The notes under the pieces are model-generated. The model was given only the letters and a program-made list of their open reading frames with translations. It was not told the origin of the DNA and made no database searches. From an uncultured Oscillospiraceae bacterium (GTDB lineage: Bacteria; Bacillota; Clostridia; Oscillospirales; Oscillospiraceae): 31,830 nucleotides of DNA. Shown here piece by piece: positions 16,209 to 24,596 of the stretch; position 1 is the stretch's first letter; every line of letters starts with the position of its first letter. Both the position numbers and the translations under genes were made by a program. The stretch spans positions 1 to 31,830 of the forward strand of contig CAKTNN010000026.1 in NCBI GenBank assembly GCA_934589065.1, in the 5' to 3' direction.

Positions 16209-17321
16209 CTACTCCTTTCCCGGCTTTGCCGTGGCAAAATAGATAATATCCGAAATCCTGCGCTGACTGCCATAGTTCACCTGGTTAATCACCTGGTCGT
16301 TCATCACCACGGTTGCCGTCTGCCCTCCATCCAGGTTGTAGGCCTGCACACAACCGCAGTCCTTCATCAGCTGGGCAAAGCGACCGATATCCGTGGTGTG
16401 GGTATTGCCCTCCTGGTTGCAGGCCGCGTAGAGATAGTGGCATTTCCCCAGCTGCCCCAGCCCCGCCCGGGCGTAGTTCTGGGCCACCTCCCCAATGGAA
16501 TAGTTATACAGGGGGCACACCTCTCCGTCCCGTACCAGAATAGGGCCGAAGGCCAGGGAAAACCGGATGTGATTTTCATCCACAAAGGCCTGGGCCTCCT
16601 CCTGACTCTGGAAGAATTCCCGGCGGCGCAGGATCATATCCCCCTGGTCATCAATAAAGCAGGTGTCCGGCAAGGCAAGACTGTTGCGCATCACCTTGCC
16701 TCCAATGACCACAGAGCCATCCGGTCGGTAACCGTAGTAATCGCCGCTGCAGGCCACCACCGCATTCACCGCCTGGGACATTTCCGTGGTAAGCATCAGC
16801 TTGCCGGAAGCAAACTCATTCCCCGAAAGGTAGCGCCGGAACTGACTGGGGTCCATCACCTTTACTTCCGCAAAGGTGATTGCCATATTGTCGATTTCCT
16901 CTTTCCAGGTCAGGGCCAGTATGGTTTCATCCAGATAATACTGCACCTGGCTTCCGGGGAACAGGGTAACATCCGGGGAAAAATACAGGTTTTGCCCCTC
17001 CAGGACCTCCTGCGCGCTTTCCAAAATCCATTGGAGCTTAGCCGGGTCATCGGTCACGCCATAGCATTCCGGGTTCGGCACGGGGGCTGGAGCGTCCTCC
17101 GGAATCCAGTAGGTTTTCTTTACCGCCGTAATGCCGGAAATGGCATCCAGGAGCCTATTTTGTATATTTTTATCGTACTGTGCCCCCAGATCAAAGGTCT
17201 GGGCTTCCCTGGGAAGAGAAACCCCACTGGGAAGCAGCAGCATCCCTGCCAAAAGGGCCAGGGTTAAAAATATGGAAAAAAAACACAGCAGTACCGTAAA
17301 AAAGCCTTTGATTCCCTTCAT
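16209..17321 (-). CDS. Membrane-anchored phosphodiester glycosidase (NAGPA) domain protein
   Basis: A 370-aa protein with an N-terminal helix (about 7-30) and an outer part. The last 180 residues fit the NAGPA/phosphodiester glycosidase domain found in secreted 'exopolysaccharide' proteins of Firmicutes; its hallmark is AYNLDGGQTATVVMND near residues 325-340, and FSLAFGPILVRDGE also fits. The family hydrolyses sugar-1-phosphodiesters, and bacterial members are thought to act on envelope glycans. The region at about 30-185 is unrecognised. ATG 17321 is chosen because it overlaps the upstream stop as ATGA; a longer frame would start inside that gene. It sits in the middle of a three-gene operon. 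Confidence 0.82.
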   Translation of the reverse strand: MKGIKGFFTVLLCFFSIFLTLALLAGMLLLPSGVSLPREAQTFDLGAQYDKNIQNRLLDAISGITAVKKTYWIPEDAPAPVPNPECYGVTDDPAKLQWILESAQEVLEGQNLYFSPDVTLFPGSQVQYYLDETILALTWKEEIDNMAITFAEVKVMDPSQFRRYLSGNEFASGKLMLTTEMSQAVNAVVACSGDYYGYRPDGSVVIGGKVMRNSLALPDTCFIDDQGDMILRRREFFQSQEEAQAFVDENHIRFSLAFGPILVRDGEVCPLYNYSIGEVAQNYARAGLGQLGKCHYLYAACNQEGNTHTTDIGRFAQLMKDCGCVQAYNLDGGQTATVVMNDQVINQVNYGSQRRISDIIYFATAKPGKE

Positions 17322-17962
17322 GATTGCCCATTCTCCATTTTCCCTGCCAGAATATCCAAAAGCGGCTGATCCGGCAGCACCTGCCACCGGTCATCTTGGT
17401 AGACCAGACGCAGCTGCACCGGGTACTGTTTTGGGGCTGCCCCCTCCGCCATAGCACTGCGGGCCGCCTCTGCAAGAATTTCCGAAATCAAATCCTCCCG
17501 GAAGCTATAGTCGTCGTTATATATTTCCGAAAGCTCCTGGGCCTGGACAATCCGCTGCGTTACAAGCTCCGGTGCAATCTCCTTCATCCGCCGGATCACC
17601 CCGTCCAGATCCGGCACCGTAAAGAGGGCATCTTGGCAGTAGCCCCGGGTGCTGAGATAGGGCTCCCCGGTAAGCTCCCCCCTTAGGTGCTGCCGGTAAT
17701 AGTCCCACAGCATCCCGCCTGCCCCCGGCGCTTCCTCCGGCAGCAGCAGCTGGGGATTTCCCTGAAGATATTCACTCCCCTGGGCAAAATTCCCTGCGCT
17801 CAGGGTCTCTACCAGGGCCGCCGCCGCAGCTTTCGCCCCGGGCTCTGACCACAAAAGCTTTGCCGGGCGATTTTGCGCGGTAAACCCCCCGTACAGCGCC
17901 GCAGCCGCCATGGGTACAGCCAGAATCAGGCTTATGATGCTGAAAACGCGGTTGCTTTTCAT
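17318..17962 (-). CDS. Secreted or membrane-anchored protein of unknown function
   Basis: A 214-aa protein with a signal-like or anchor helix (about 7-27, SIISLILAVPMAAAALYGGF). The rest is soluble and mixed, with an Ala-rich helix (AKAAAAALVETLSAGNFAQG) and an end QLRLVYQDDRWQVLPDQPLL that resembles the last strands of NTF2-like folds. I do not recognise a family. ATG 17962 is preferred because the signal helix begins there; its ribosome site is poor (GGGG-rich). It is the first gene of the operon with the NAGPA and Lgt-like genes and ends in an ATGA overlap. Confidence 0.7.
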   Translation of the reverse strand: MKSNRVFSIISLILAVPMAAAALYGGFTAQNRPAKLLWSEPGAKAAAAALVETLSAGNFAQGSEYLQGNPQLLLPEEAPGAGGMLWDYYRQHLRGELTGEPYLSTRGYCQDALFTVPDLDGVIRRMKEIAPELVTQRIVQAQELSEIYNDDYSFREDLISEILAEAARSAMAEGAAPKQYPVQLRLVYQDDRWQVLPDQPLLDILAGKMENGQS

Positions 17963-18022
17963 CGGTGCCCCCGTCCCCTTTCCGTTTTCCGCCCTTCGGA
18001 AATTAACATAACTTTCCAAAAT

Positions 18023-18051
18023 ATTATACACAAGGTTTCCCCGGCGGTCAA
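18023..18051 (-). promoter_or_regulatory. Near-consensus promoter of the NAGPA/Lgt-like operon
   Basis: Reverse strand TTGACC (18051-18046), 17-base spacer, TATAAT (18028-18023). One mismatch to sigma-A consensus. The start of transcription would be about 55 bases before the ATG at 17962. Confidence 0.75.
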
Positions 18052-18111
18052 CATAATTATGTGCGTTATTTTGTCGGGTCATGCAAAAGAAGAGGCAGGG
18101 CAAACAGGAAA

Positions 18112-18147
18112 CCGCCCATGCAATTTTTGCACCAATTGCAAGGGCGG
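18112..18147 (-). terminator. Terminator of the alanine symporter gene
   Basis: Reverse strand CCGCCCTTGCAATT pairs with AATTGCATGGGCGG (one mismatch, 14 positions) around an 8-base loop, followed by TTTCCTGTTT. The T run is broken, so efficiency may be moderate. Confidence 0.65.
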
Positions 18148-18159
18148 CTATTTCACCGG

Positions 18160-19551
18160 TTATCCTTTGATTTCTGCGGTTTCTCTCTCCCTCACCATTT
18201 TGACCACCGTGCCGGACAGCAGGAACAGGGCGATCAGATTGGGGATGACCATCATACCGTTAAAGGTATCGGAAATCTCCCACAGCAGGCCCAAATCCAC
18301 CGTTGCACCCAAAATGGACACAAAGGAATAGACAATCATAAAGCCGCGGTTTGCCTTGGAGCCCACCAGAAACTCCATGCAGCGTGTTCCGTACAGGCCC
18401 CAGCCGATGATGGTGGAAAAGGCGAAGCAGCACATTGCCACCGCCGCCACAATGGAGGACCACTTGCCATACACGGAGGTAAAGCCTCCAATGGTCAGCT
18501 CTGCACCGGCGGCTGCCCCATAGCCAACGGTCTCGCCGCTGACGAGAATCACAAACGCCGTCATGGAGCAAATCACGATGGTATCCGCAAATACCTCGAA
18601 AATGCCGAAGTAGCCCTGTCGGATGGGATTATCCACATCCGAAGCCGCATGGGCAATGGAACCTGTACCCAGGCCTGCCTCGTTGGAGAAAATGCCCCGG
18701 GATACGCCCTTTTTCATGCACAGGAAGAAACTGCCCACTGCGCCGCCGGTAACGGCGGCGGGCTGGAATGCTCCTCGGATGATTGCGTCGAACACCTCCG
18801 GCACCCGGTTCAGGTTCAAAACCAGAACCCCCAGGGCAAGCAAAACATACGCCAGCGCCATAAAGGGCACCAGTTTTTCCGCCACATTGCCGATACGCTT
18901 CAGGCCTCCCACCAGCACCATGGCAACCAGCAGGGCAATGCCAATGCCGATGCCCAGGTTCAGGGGCTTCATCGCGCCGGGAGCAACGGCATTAAAATTC
19001 AGCAGAGCCGTATCTATGGCGGTGATAATGGCGTTTACCTGGGTGGCGTTGCCCGTTCCAAAAACCGTCAGCACGCCCAGCACCGCGTAAAGGGCCGCCA
19101 AAAACTGCCACTTTTTCCCAAGGCCATTTTTGATGTAATACATAGGGCCGCCGACCCAGTCCCCTTCCCGGTTCTTTTCCCGGAAGTGGACCGCCAGGGT
19201 CACCTCGGCAAACTTGGTGCACATTCCCAGCAGGGCACTGCACCACATCCAGAACACCGCCCCTGGGCCGCCAATGGCAATTGCTCCCGCCACACCGGCA
19301 ATGTTGCCTGTGCCCACGGTGGCAGCCAGGGCCGTACACACCGCCTGGAAGGGGGTAACGGCGCCCTGGGCCGCGTCCGTTTTGTGGAACATCCGCCCAA
19401 AGGTTTCCCGCATGGCAGTGCCGAATTTCCGAATCTGGATAAAATGCGTACGAATGCTGAGCCACAGGCCGACGCCTACAATACACAGCATGGCAGGAAC
19501 ACCCCAGACAAAGTTGTTCACCGCCGAATTCACAGCAGCAATGGTCTCCAC
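18160..19551 (-). CDS. Sodium:alanine symporter (AGCS family)
   Basis: A 463-aa transporter with about eleven membrane helices that imports alanine or glycine with Na+. The family signature GGPGAVFWMWCSALLGM is complete (around residues 95-112), followed by KFAEVTLAVHFRE, and FSNEAGLGTGSIAHA is the other conserved block. Length matches AgcS/AlsT/DagA. The start is GTG at 19551, with AGAGAGG seven bases before it. It has its own promoter and terminator, so it is probably a single-gene unit. The M24 peptidase gene just upstream could supply amino acids from peptides, but the two are not clearly co-transcribed. Confidence 0.94.
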   Translation of the reverse strand: METIAAVNSAVNNFVWGVPAMLCIVGVGLWLSIRTHFIQIRKFGTAMRETFGRMFHKTDAAQGAVTPFQAVCTALAATVGTGNIAGVAGAIAIGGPGAVFWMWCSALLGMCTKFAEVTLAVHFREKNREGDWVGGPMYYIKNGLGKKWQFLAALYAVLGVLTVFGTGNATQVNAIITAIDTALLNFNAVAPGAMKPLNLGIGIGIALLVAMVLVGGLKRIGNVAEKLVPFMALAYVLLALGVLVLNLNRVPEVFDAIIRGAFQPAAVTGGAVGSFFLCMKKGVSRGIFSNEAGLGTGSIAHAASDVDNPIRQGYFGIFEVFADTIVICSMTAFVILVSGETVGYGAAAGAELTIGGFTSVYGKWSSIVAAVAMCCFAFSTIIGWGLYGTRCMEFLVGSKANRGFMIVYSFVSILGATVDLGLLWEISDTFNGMMVIPNLIALFLLSGTVVKMVRERETAEIKG

Positions 19552-19584
19552 GTAGTTACCTCTCTTTTCTAGAAATCAGGAGTC

Positions 19585-19613
19585 ATTGTATCATACAGCC
19601 GGACATTTGTCCA
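19585..19613 (-). promoter_or_regulatory. Promoter of the alanine symporter gene
   Basis: Reverse strand TGGACA (19613-19608), 17 bases, TACAAT (19590-19585). It lies in the 82-base gap after the M24 gene; the leader is short and no riboswitch fits. Confidence 0.55.
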
Positions 19614-19633
19614 CAAGAAGTGGCAGCATCGGG

Positions 19634-20722
19634 TTATTTTTCTGCAAAGGGGACAACCGTCAGTTCCTTGGGGAAACGGTTCAGCACCTCGCAGCCATCC
19701 TCTGTAATGAGCACCAGGTCTTCAATCCGCACACCGATGTTTTCTTCCGGAATGTAAATCCCCGGCTCTACGGAGAAGCACTGACCGGGGCGGATCACGT
19801 CCTCGTTCACGGCAGACACATCCCCTGCCTCATGAACCTCCAGGCCAATGGAGTGGCCCGTGCGATGGGTAAAATAAGGGCCAAAGCCTTTTTCCGTGAT
19901 ATAATTCCGGGCGGCATCGTCCACATCCCGCATCCGGTTTCCGGGCCTGGCTGCGGCAATGCCCCGCTTATTGGCTTCCAGCACCACCTCGTAGATCTCC
20001 CTGGCCCGGGGCGAAACCTCTCCCAGGAAAACCGTCCGGGTCATGTCAGAGCAATAGTCGTCCTTCCGCCCGCCGATATCCAGCACCACGCAGTCGCCCC
20101 GTTTTCCCCGGCTGCCATCGGGCACATGGTGAGGGTCTGCCGCGTTGCCTGCAAAGGCAGTGATGGGCTCAAAGGAGAAGCCCTGGCAGCCCTCCTGCAA
20201 ATAGAGCTTCAGCAGGATTTCTCCCAGTTCCTGCTCCGTATGGTCTTCTCCCAAGCGGGCAATCAGCTTGCCCATCACGGCATCATTCAGCTGGGATGCA
20301 ATGCGCATTTTCTCCTGCTCCTCCGGGGTCTTGATGGCCCGAACCCCATCTATAATGGGAGAGGAATTGACGCATTTCCCGTCAAACAGCTCCTGAAGCC
20401 GCAGCAGAAAACGGGCGGGCCAATTTTTATCCACCGCCAAGGTCTTTCCCGGCATTAGGCAGGAGGCAACCAGGCTCACCCCGTCTTGGGTATCATTATA
20501 ATAGGTAATGGGTGCTCCCAAGTCCCGGCTCTGGTGGAACAGATCGTTTATAAAAAACCGGTGCGCTCCGTCTGCCCGGAGCAGCAGCACCAGCATCCGC
20601 TCGCCGGGCTCGACTCTTGCCCCTGTCAGGTAAAAAATAACCGCGGGGTCGGAAATCAACAGCTGGGGAACCTCGTGCTGCTCCATGGCAGCCAGAACAT
20701 TGGCTTTCTTTTTCTCGTTCAT
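19634..20722 (-). CDS. M24-family Xaa-Pro aminopeptidase-like protein
   Basis: A 362-aa cytosolic metallopeptidase of the aminopeptidase P / prolidase type, which releases residues next to proline. The N-terminal creatinase-like domain (about 1-130) is followed by the pita-bread domain with the five metal ligands in context: VVLDIGGRKDDYCSDMTR (two Asp), HRTGHSIGLEVHE (His), FSVEPGIYIPEE (Glu) and GVRIEDLVLI (Glu). Length is standard. ATG 20722 follows GGGAGGATGCGTT. There is no clear consensus promoter in the 116 bases upstream, where a large hairpin ends the preceding transporter operon. Confidence 0.92.
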   Translation of the reverse strand: MNEKKKANVLAAMEQHEVPQLLISDPAVIFYLTGARVEPGERMLVLLLRADGAHRFFINDLFHQSRDLGAPITYYNDTQDGVSLVASCLMPGKTLAVDKNWPARFLLRLQELFDGKCVNSSPIIDGVRAIKTPEEQEKMRIASQLNDAVMGKLIARLGEDHTEQELGEILLKLYLQEGCQGFSFEPITAFAGNAADPHHVPDGSRGKRGDCVVLDIGGRKDDYCSDMTRTVFLGEVSPRAREIYEVVLEANKRGIAAARPGNRMRDVDDAARNYITEKGFGPYFTHRTGHSIGLEVHEAGDVSAVNEDVIRPGQCFSVEPGIYIPEENIGVRIEDLVLITEDGCEVLNRFPKELTVVPFAEK

Positions 20723-20767
20723 AACGCATCCTCCCTGGATAAAATCAGTGGAATTAAAAGGGAGCCA

Positions 20768-20823
20768 TTAAAACGCCCGATGCGAAACAGCGGGTCTGCC
20801 CGTTTTCGCGGTGAGCGTTTTAA
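20768..20823. terminator. Large hairpin ending the nucleoside transporter operon
   Basis: TTAAAACGC (20768-20776) and GCGTTTTAA (20815-20823) are perfectly complementary; inside them GCGAAA pairs with TTTCGC and CGGG with CCCG, giving a long imperfect stem. Its outer A/T ends let it serve as a terminator in either direction. It separates the ABC permease gene from the M24 gene. Confidence 0.6.
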
Positions 20824-20838
20824 CGACTCCTGGAATAC

Positions 20839-21822
20839 TTACCGTTCTTCTCGGAAATAGGGAACGCCCAGGCTTTCCGGGGGCTGATTCTCCCGCTTGT
20901 TGCGCATACTGGTCAGCACCAGCACAATCAGCGTAACGATGTAGGGCAGCATCTTGTAAAGCTCCTTCACGGCAAGATTTGCCCCTGTGGGGATAAACAG
21001 GTACAGGATGTACAGTCCGCCGAAGAGGATGGAGCTGAGAATGCCCACATTGGGCCGCCAGATGGTAAAGATGACCAGTGCAATTGCCAGCCAGCCACGG
21101 TCACCGAAGGCATCGTTAGACCAAACGCCGCAGGCGTAGTCCATGACGTAGTACAGCCCGCCAAGCCCCGCGATCATGGAACCGATGCAGGTGGCCTTGT
21201 ACTTGTAGCGGGTGATGTTGATGCCCGCCGCATCGGCGGTAGCAGGGCTCTCGCCCACCGCCCGGAGCTGCAAGCCCACCCGGGTCTTTTTCAGCACGTA
21301 AGAGGCAACCAGTGCAATGGCAATTGCCACATAGGCCAGGAAACCATAAGAAAGGAACAGTTTTCCAAACACACCGGTTTTTTCCGCAAAGGGCAGGGTC
21401 ATGCGGAAATAGTTTGATGTGGCAGACAGCGCAATGGAGGGAACCTCCGCGCCGGTAAGCTTAATTAGAGAGCCGCCAAAGAAATTGCCGAAGCCTACAC
21501 CAAAGGTTGCCATCGCAAGGCCCGTGACGTTCTGATTTGCCCGAAGGGTAACGGTGAGGAAGCAGTACAGCAGCCCCATCAGCAGGCTGCCCGCCAGGCA
21601 GCACAGCAGAGGGATCATAACCGCCAGGAAGGGATTCATATTCCCGGACTGCTCATAGAAGAACGCACCGATTACGCCGCAGATACCGCCCACATACATA
21701 ATACCGGGAATGCCCAGGTTCAGGTTGCCGGATTTCTCCGTCAGGGTTTCGCCAGTGGCGCCAAAAAGCAAGGGAATGCCCTGCATGACCGCCCGGGGGA
21801 AGAAAGAGACAATATCAAACAT
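20839..21822 (-). CDS. Nucleoside ABC transporter permease 2 (NupQ-like)
   Basis: A 327-aa inner-membrane permease with about nine helices, BPD_transp_2 family. GVPxxxxG-like blocks: LLFGATGETLTEKSGNLNLG near the N-terminus and GLQLRAVGESPATADAAGIN in the middle, the latter being the coupling-helix region (EAA-like) of this family. It starts one base after the stop of the first permease gene. Together with the other permease, the double ATPase and the BMP lipoprotein it forms a complete purine-nucleoside-type importer. The Bacillus subtilis NupNOPQ guanosine importer is the best known relative. Confidence 0.9.
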   Translation of the reverse strand: MFDIVSFFPRAVMQGIPLLFGATGETLTEKSGNLNLGIPGIMYVGGICGVIGAFFYEQSGNMNPFLAVMIPLLCCLAGSLLMGLLYCFLTVTLRANQNVTGLAMATFGVGFGNFFGGSLIKLTGAEVPSIALSATSNYFRMTLPFAEKTGVFGKLFLSYGFLAYVAIAIALVASYVLKKTRVGLQLRAVGESPATADAAGINITRYKYKATCIGSMIAGLGGLYYVMDYACGVWSNDAFGDRGWLAIALVIFTIWRPNVGILSSILFGGLYILYLFIPTGANLAVKELYKMLPYIVTLIVLVLTSMRNKRENQPPESLGVPYFREER

Positions 21823-22920
21823 TTATGCTTCCTCCTTCCGGTTATTCTTCAGGAAATTCAGCTTGTAGCTGATGAAAAACTCACTGCCAATGATGAAGAA
21901 CAGGATGATGCCCGTTAGGATATCACCAAAGGAATGGTTCAGGGAATAAATGGTGGAAATCTCGCTGGCACCCCGGTCCAGGAATACTAACAGCAAGCTG
22001 GTAAACACCATGCCGAAGGGATTGAACTTGGCAAGCCAGGCCACCATAACGGCGGTAAAGCCCCGGCCTCCGGCGATGGTTGTGGTAATGGTGTGATCCG
22101 TGCCGCCTACCAGCAGCAGACCTGCCAGGCCGCAAATTGCGCCGGACAGCATCATGGTGCGCACAATCACCTTGCCCACCTTAATGCCCACGTACCGGGC
22201 AGTGCGCTCGCTTTCGCCCACCACGGCGATTTCATAGCCCTGCTTGGAGCGGGTCAGGTAGAAATACATGATTACCGTCAGCACCGCCACAATGAGAATA
22301 TTCAGCAAGTACTTATAAGAGCCTATCTGAGGCAGCCAACCGGCCTCGGTGGACTGGTTGATGATGCCGATTTTGCCTGCGCCCTTGGGGACCTCCCAAA
22401 CAATGACGAAGAAGGCAACCAGCTGGGTGGCAACATAGTTCATCATCAGGGTGAAGAGGGTTTCGTTGGTATTCCATTTGGCCTTGCAGATAGCGGGGAT
22501 TCCGCCCCAGATTGCACCGGCTGCCATGGAGGCCGCCACCATAATCACAATCAAAAGCCAATTGGGAATCTTGTCTCCCAAAAGGATCATGCAGGCCGCC
22601 GTTGCCAGGCCGCCGATGAGGATTTGCCCCTCGCCGCCCACATTCCAGAAGCGCATTTTAAAAGCAGGGGTGACTGCCAGGGATACGCACAGCAGGATTG
22701 CCAGATTCTGACCCAGGATCCACACCTTCCGCTTGGTGCCGAAAGCCCCCTGGAACATGGTTTTGTAAACTCCAATGGGATCCTGCCCTGTAAGAGCCGT
22801 GGTAACAAAGGCACACACCACCAGAGCCAGCAGGATTGCCGCCCCACGGATGGCCCAGGCCCGATACCAGGGCAGGTTATCCCGTTTGGAAATATGCAGC
22901 ACAGATTGATTTTTAGCCAT
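21823..22920 (-). CDS. Nucleoside ABC transporter permease 1 (NupP-like)
   Basis: A 365-aa permease with about ten helices. FWNVGGEGQILIGG and the coupling block YEIAVVGESERTARYVGIKVGK are typical of the first permease of BMP-type importers, as is FTAVMVAWLAKFNPFG. It overlaps the ATPase gene by 8 bases and is preceded by GGGAGG; its stop is directly followed by the start of permease 2. It pairs with permease 2 as the membrane channel. Confidence 0.92.
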   Translation of the reverse strand: MAKNQSVLHISKRDNLPWYRAWAIRGAAILLALVVCAFVTTALTGQDPIGVYKTMFQGAFGTKRKVWILGQNLAILLCVSLAVTPAFKMRFWNVGGEGQILIGGLATAACMILLGDKIPNWLLIVIMVAASMAAGAIWGGIPAICKAKWNTNETLFTLMMNYVATQLVAFFVIVWEVPKGAGKIGIINQSTEAGWLPQIGSYKYLLNILIVAVLTVIMYFYLTRSKQGYEIAVVGESERTARYVGIKVGKVIVRTMMLSGAICGLAGLLLVGGTDHTITTTIAGGRGFTAVMVAWLAKFNPFGMVFTSLLLVFLDRGASEISTIYSLNHSFGDILTGIILFFIIGSEFFISYKLNFLKNNRKEEA

Positions 22921-24448
22921 TGGTCTTTCCTCCCAACCGGGTCATCATCATGCCCACTTCCGGCTTCTGCGCGCCCCGTCCGTCCACAATGCCGCTGACC
23001 TTGCCGCCGCACAGTACCAGAATTTTATCGCACAGTTCCAGCAGCACATCCAGGTCCTCGCCCACAAATACCACGGCGACACCGGCCTGCTTTTGCTTAT
23101 TGATCAGATCGTAAATGGTGTAGGAGGAGTTGATATCCAGACCGCGGACTGCATAAGCCGTGAGCAAAACCGTAGGCGCAGAAGCAATTTCCCGGCCTAC
23201 CAGCACCTTTTGCACATTGCCGCCGGAAAGCCGCCGAACCGGAGTGGATACACCGGGAGTATTGACCTCCAGCTCCTCCACAACGTGCTCCGCCAACGCC
23301 TTGGGTGCCTTGCGGTTGGTAAACCAGGACTTGCCCTTGCGGAAGGAGCGCAGCATCATATTGTCCGTCAAATCCATGGAGCCAACCAGGCCCATGCCCA
23401 GCCGATCCTCCGGCACAAAGGAGAGGGAAACGCCCATGGCGGCAATGGCAGTGGGATCTTTGCCGATCAGCTCTTCTCTGGTTCCGTCATCCTCCACATA
23501 GCAGATAGAGCCGCTCTGGGTGGGCTGCAAACCGGCGATTGCCTCCAGAAGCTCCTTCTGCCCGCAGCCGGAAATACCGGCAATGCCCAAAATTTCTCCG
23601 GCATTGGCGGTAAAGCTTACGTCGTCCAGCTTTACCGAGCCCTCGGCATCCTTCACCGTCAGGTTTTTAACCTCGATTCTGGGTCTGGGATTCACGGGCT
23701 CCGGGCGCTCAATGTTCAGCGTCACCGGGCGGCCCACCATCATATTGGTCATATCCTGGGCGCTGGTTTCCTTGGTCAGCATATCGCCCACGAACTGACC
23801 GTGGCGCAGGATTGCCACCCGATCGGACAGGGACTCCACCTCGTGCATTTTGTGGGTGATGATCACAATGGCCTTGCCGTCATCCCGCATTGCCCGGAGC
23901 ACGGCAAACAGCTTGTCCGTCTCCTGGGGAGTCAGGACGGCGGTGGGCTCATCCAAAATCAGGATATCCGCCCCGCGATAGAGCACCTTCACGATTTCCA
24001 CGGTCTGCTTCTGGGAAACCGACATATTGTAGATTTTCTGATTGGGGTCCACGTCAAAGCCGTAGGCATCACAGATTGCCTTGACCTTCTGTGCCACCTT
24101 GTTCATATCCAGCCGTCCCGGCTCTTTCAGGCCCAGGACAATATTCTCTGCAGCGGTGAGCACATCCACCAGTTTAAAGTGCTGATGAATCATGCCGATG
24201 CCGTAGGAGAAAGCATCCTTTGGGGAACGGATCAGAGCTTCCTTTCCGTTGATGAATATCTTGCCTTCATCCGGGAAATAAATGCCGGAAAGCATATTCA
24301 TAAGGGTGGTCTTGCCGCTGCCGTTTTCCCCCAGCAGTGCCAGGATCTCTCCCTTATAGATGTCCAGCCACACCCGGTCGTTCGCCAGGGTGGAGCCAAA
24401 GCGTTTGGTGATGTCCCGCATCTGGACTGCGGCGCATTTTTCTTCCAA
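22913..24448 (-). CDS. Double-domain ATPase of the nucleoside importer (NupO-like)
   Basis: A 511-aa protein with two ABC domains. The first (about 10-235) has Walker A LLGENGSGKTT, signature MSVSQKQTVEI and Walker B LILDEPTAVLT. The second (about 250-500) has the modified GISGCGQKEL in place of Walker A, signature RRLSGGNVQKV and LLTAYAVRGLD in place of a normal Walker B; such a second domain with GQxEL is usual in sugar- and BMP-type ATPases. TTG 24448 is my start: AAGGAG (24462-24457) is 8 bases before it, whereas the GTG at 24457 overlaps that site. A long double stem-loop precedes it, which may set its level below that of the binding protein. Confidence 0.9.
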   Translation of the reverse strand: MEEKCAAVQMRDITKRFGSTLANDRVWLDIYKGEILALLGENGSGKTTLMNMLSGIYFPDEGKIFINGKEALIRSPKDAFSYGIGMIHQHFKLVDVLTAAENIVLGLKEPGRLDMNKVAQKVKAICDAYGFDVDPNQKIYNMSVSQKQTVEIVKVLYRGADILILDEPTAVLTPQETDKLFAVLRAMRDDGKAIVIITHKMHEVESLSDRVAILRHGQFVGDMLTKETSAQDMTNMMVGRPVTLNIERPEPVNPRPRIEVKNLTVKDAEGSVKLDDVSFTANAGEILGIAGISGCGQKELLEAIAGLQPTQSGSICYVEDDGTREELIGKDPTAIAAMGVSLSFVPEDRLGMGLVGSMDLTDNMMLRSFRKGKSWFTNRKAPKALAEHVVEELEVNTPGVSTPVRRLSGGNVQKVLVGREIASAPTVLLTAYAVRGLDINSSYTIYDLINKQKQAGVAVVFVGEDLDVLLELCDKILVLCGGKVSGIVDGRGAQKPEVGMMMTRLGGKTNG

Positions 24449-24506
24449 AAAGCTCACTCCTTCTATTCTTTATCGTCTTCGGCAAAGGGGGGCACTGCCC
24501 TGCAAC

Positions 24507-24589
24507 AATGCCGCAAAGGGCAGCGCGGCGAAGCTTCACTGCGCTGCCCTTTGCAGCATTTCCAGGAGCCCCCGGAAAGGGGCTCCTGG
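24507..24589 (-). other. Two strong intercistronic stem-loops
   Basis: Between the binding-protein and ATPase genes: CCAGGAGCCCC/GGGGCTCCTGG (arms 24562-24572 and 24579-24589), then GCAAAGGGCAGCGC (24513-24526) with GCGCTGCCCTTTGC (24541-24554), the latter extended by AATGC/GCATT to about twenty pairs with one mismatch. No T run follows. Such hairpins commonly protect the upstream mRNA end and reduce expression downstream, giving an excess of binding protein. Confidence 0.7.
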
Positions 24590-24596
24590 AATTTAA

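Noticed and set aside
15621..17267. 548-codon forward frame opposite the Lgt-like and NAGPA genes
   Set aside because: Shadow of two well-supported reverse genes that have membrane helices, ribosome sites and an ATGA overlap; the forward protein is His/Gln/Pro-rich with no domain.
18061..19572. 503-codon forward frame opposite the alanine symporter
   Set aside because: Shadow of a transporter with intact family signatures; it spans the symporter's terminator and start.
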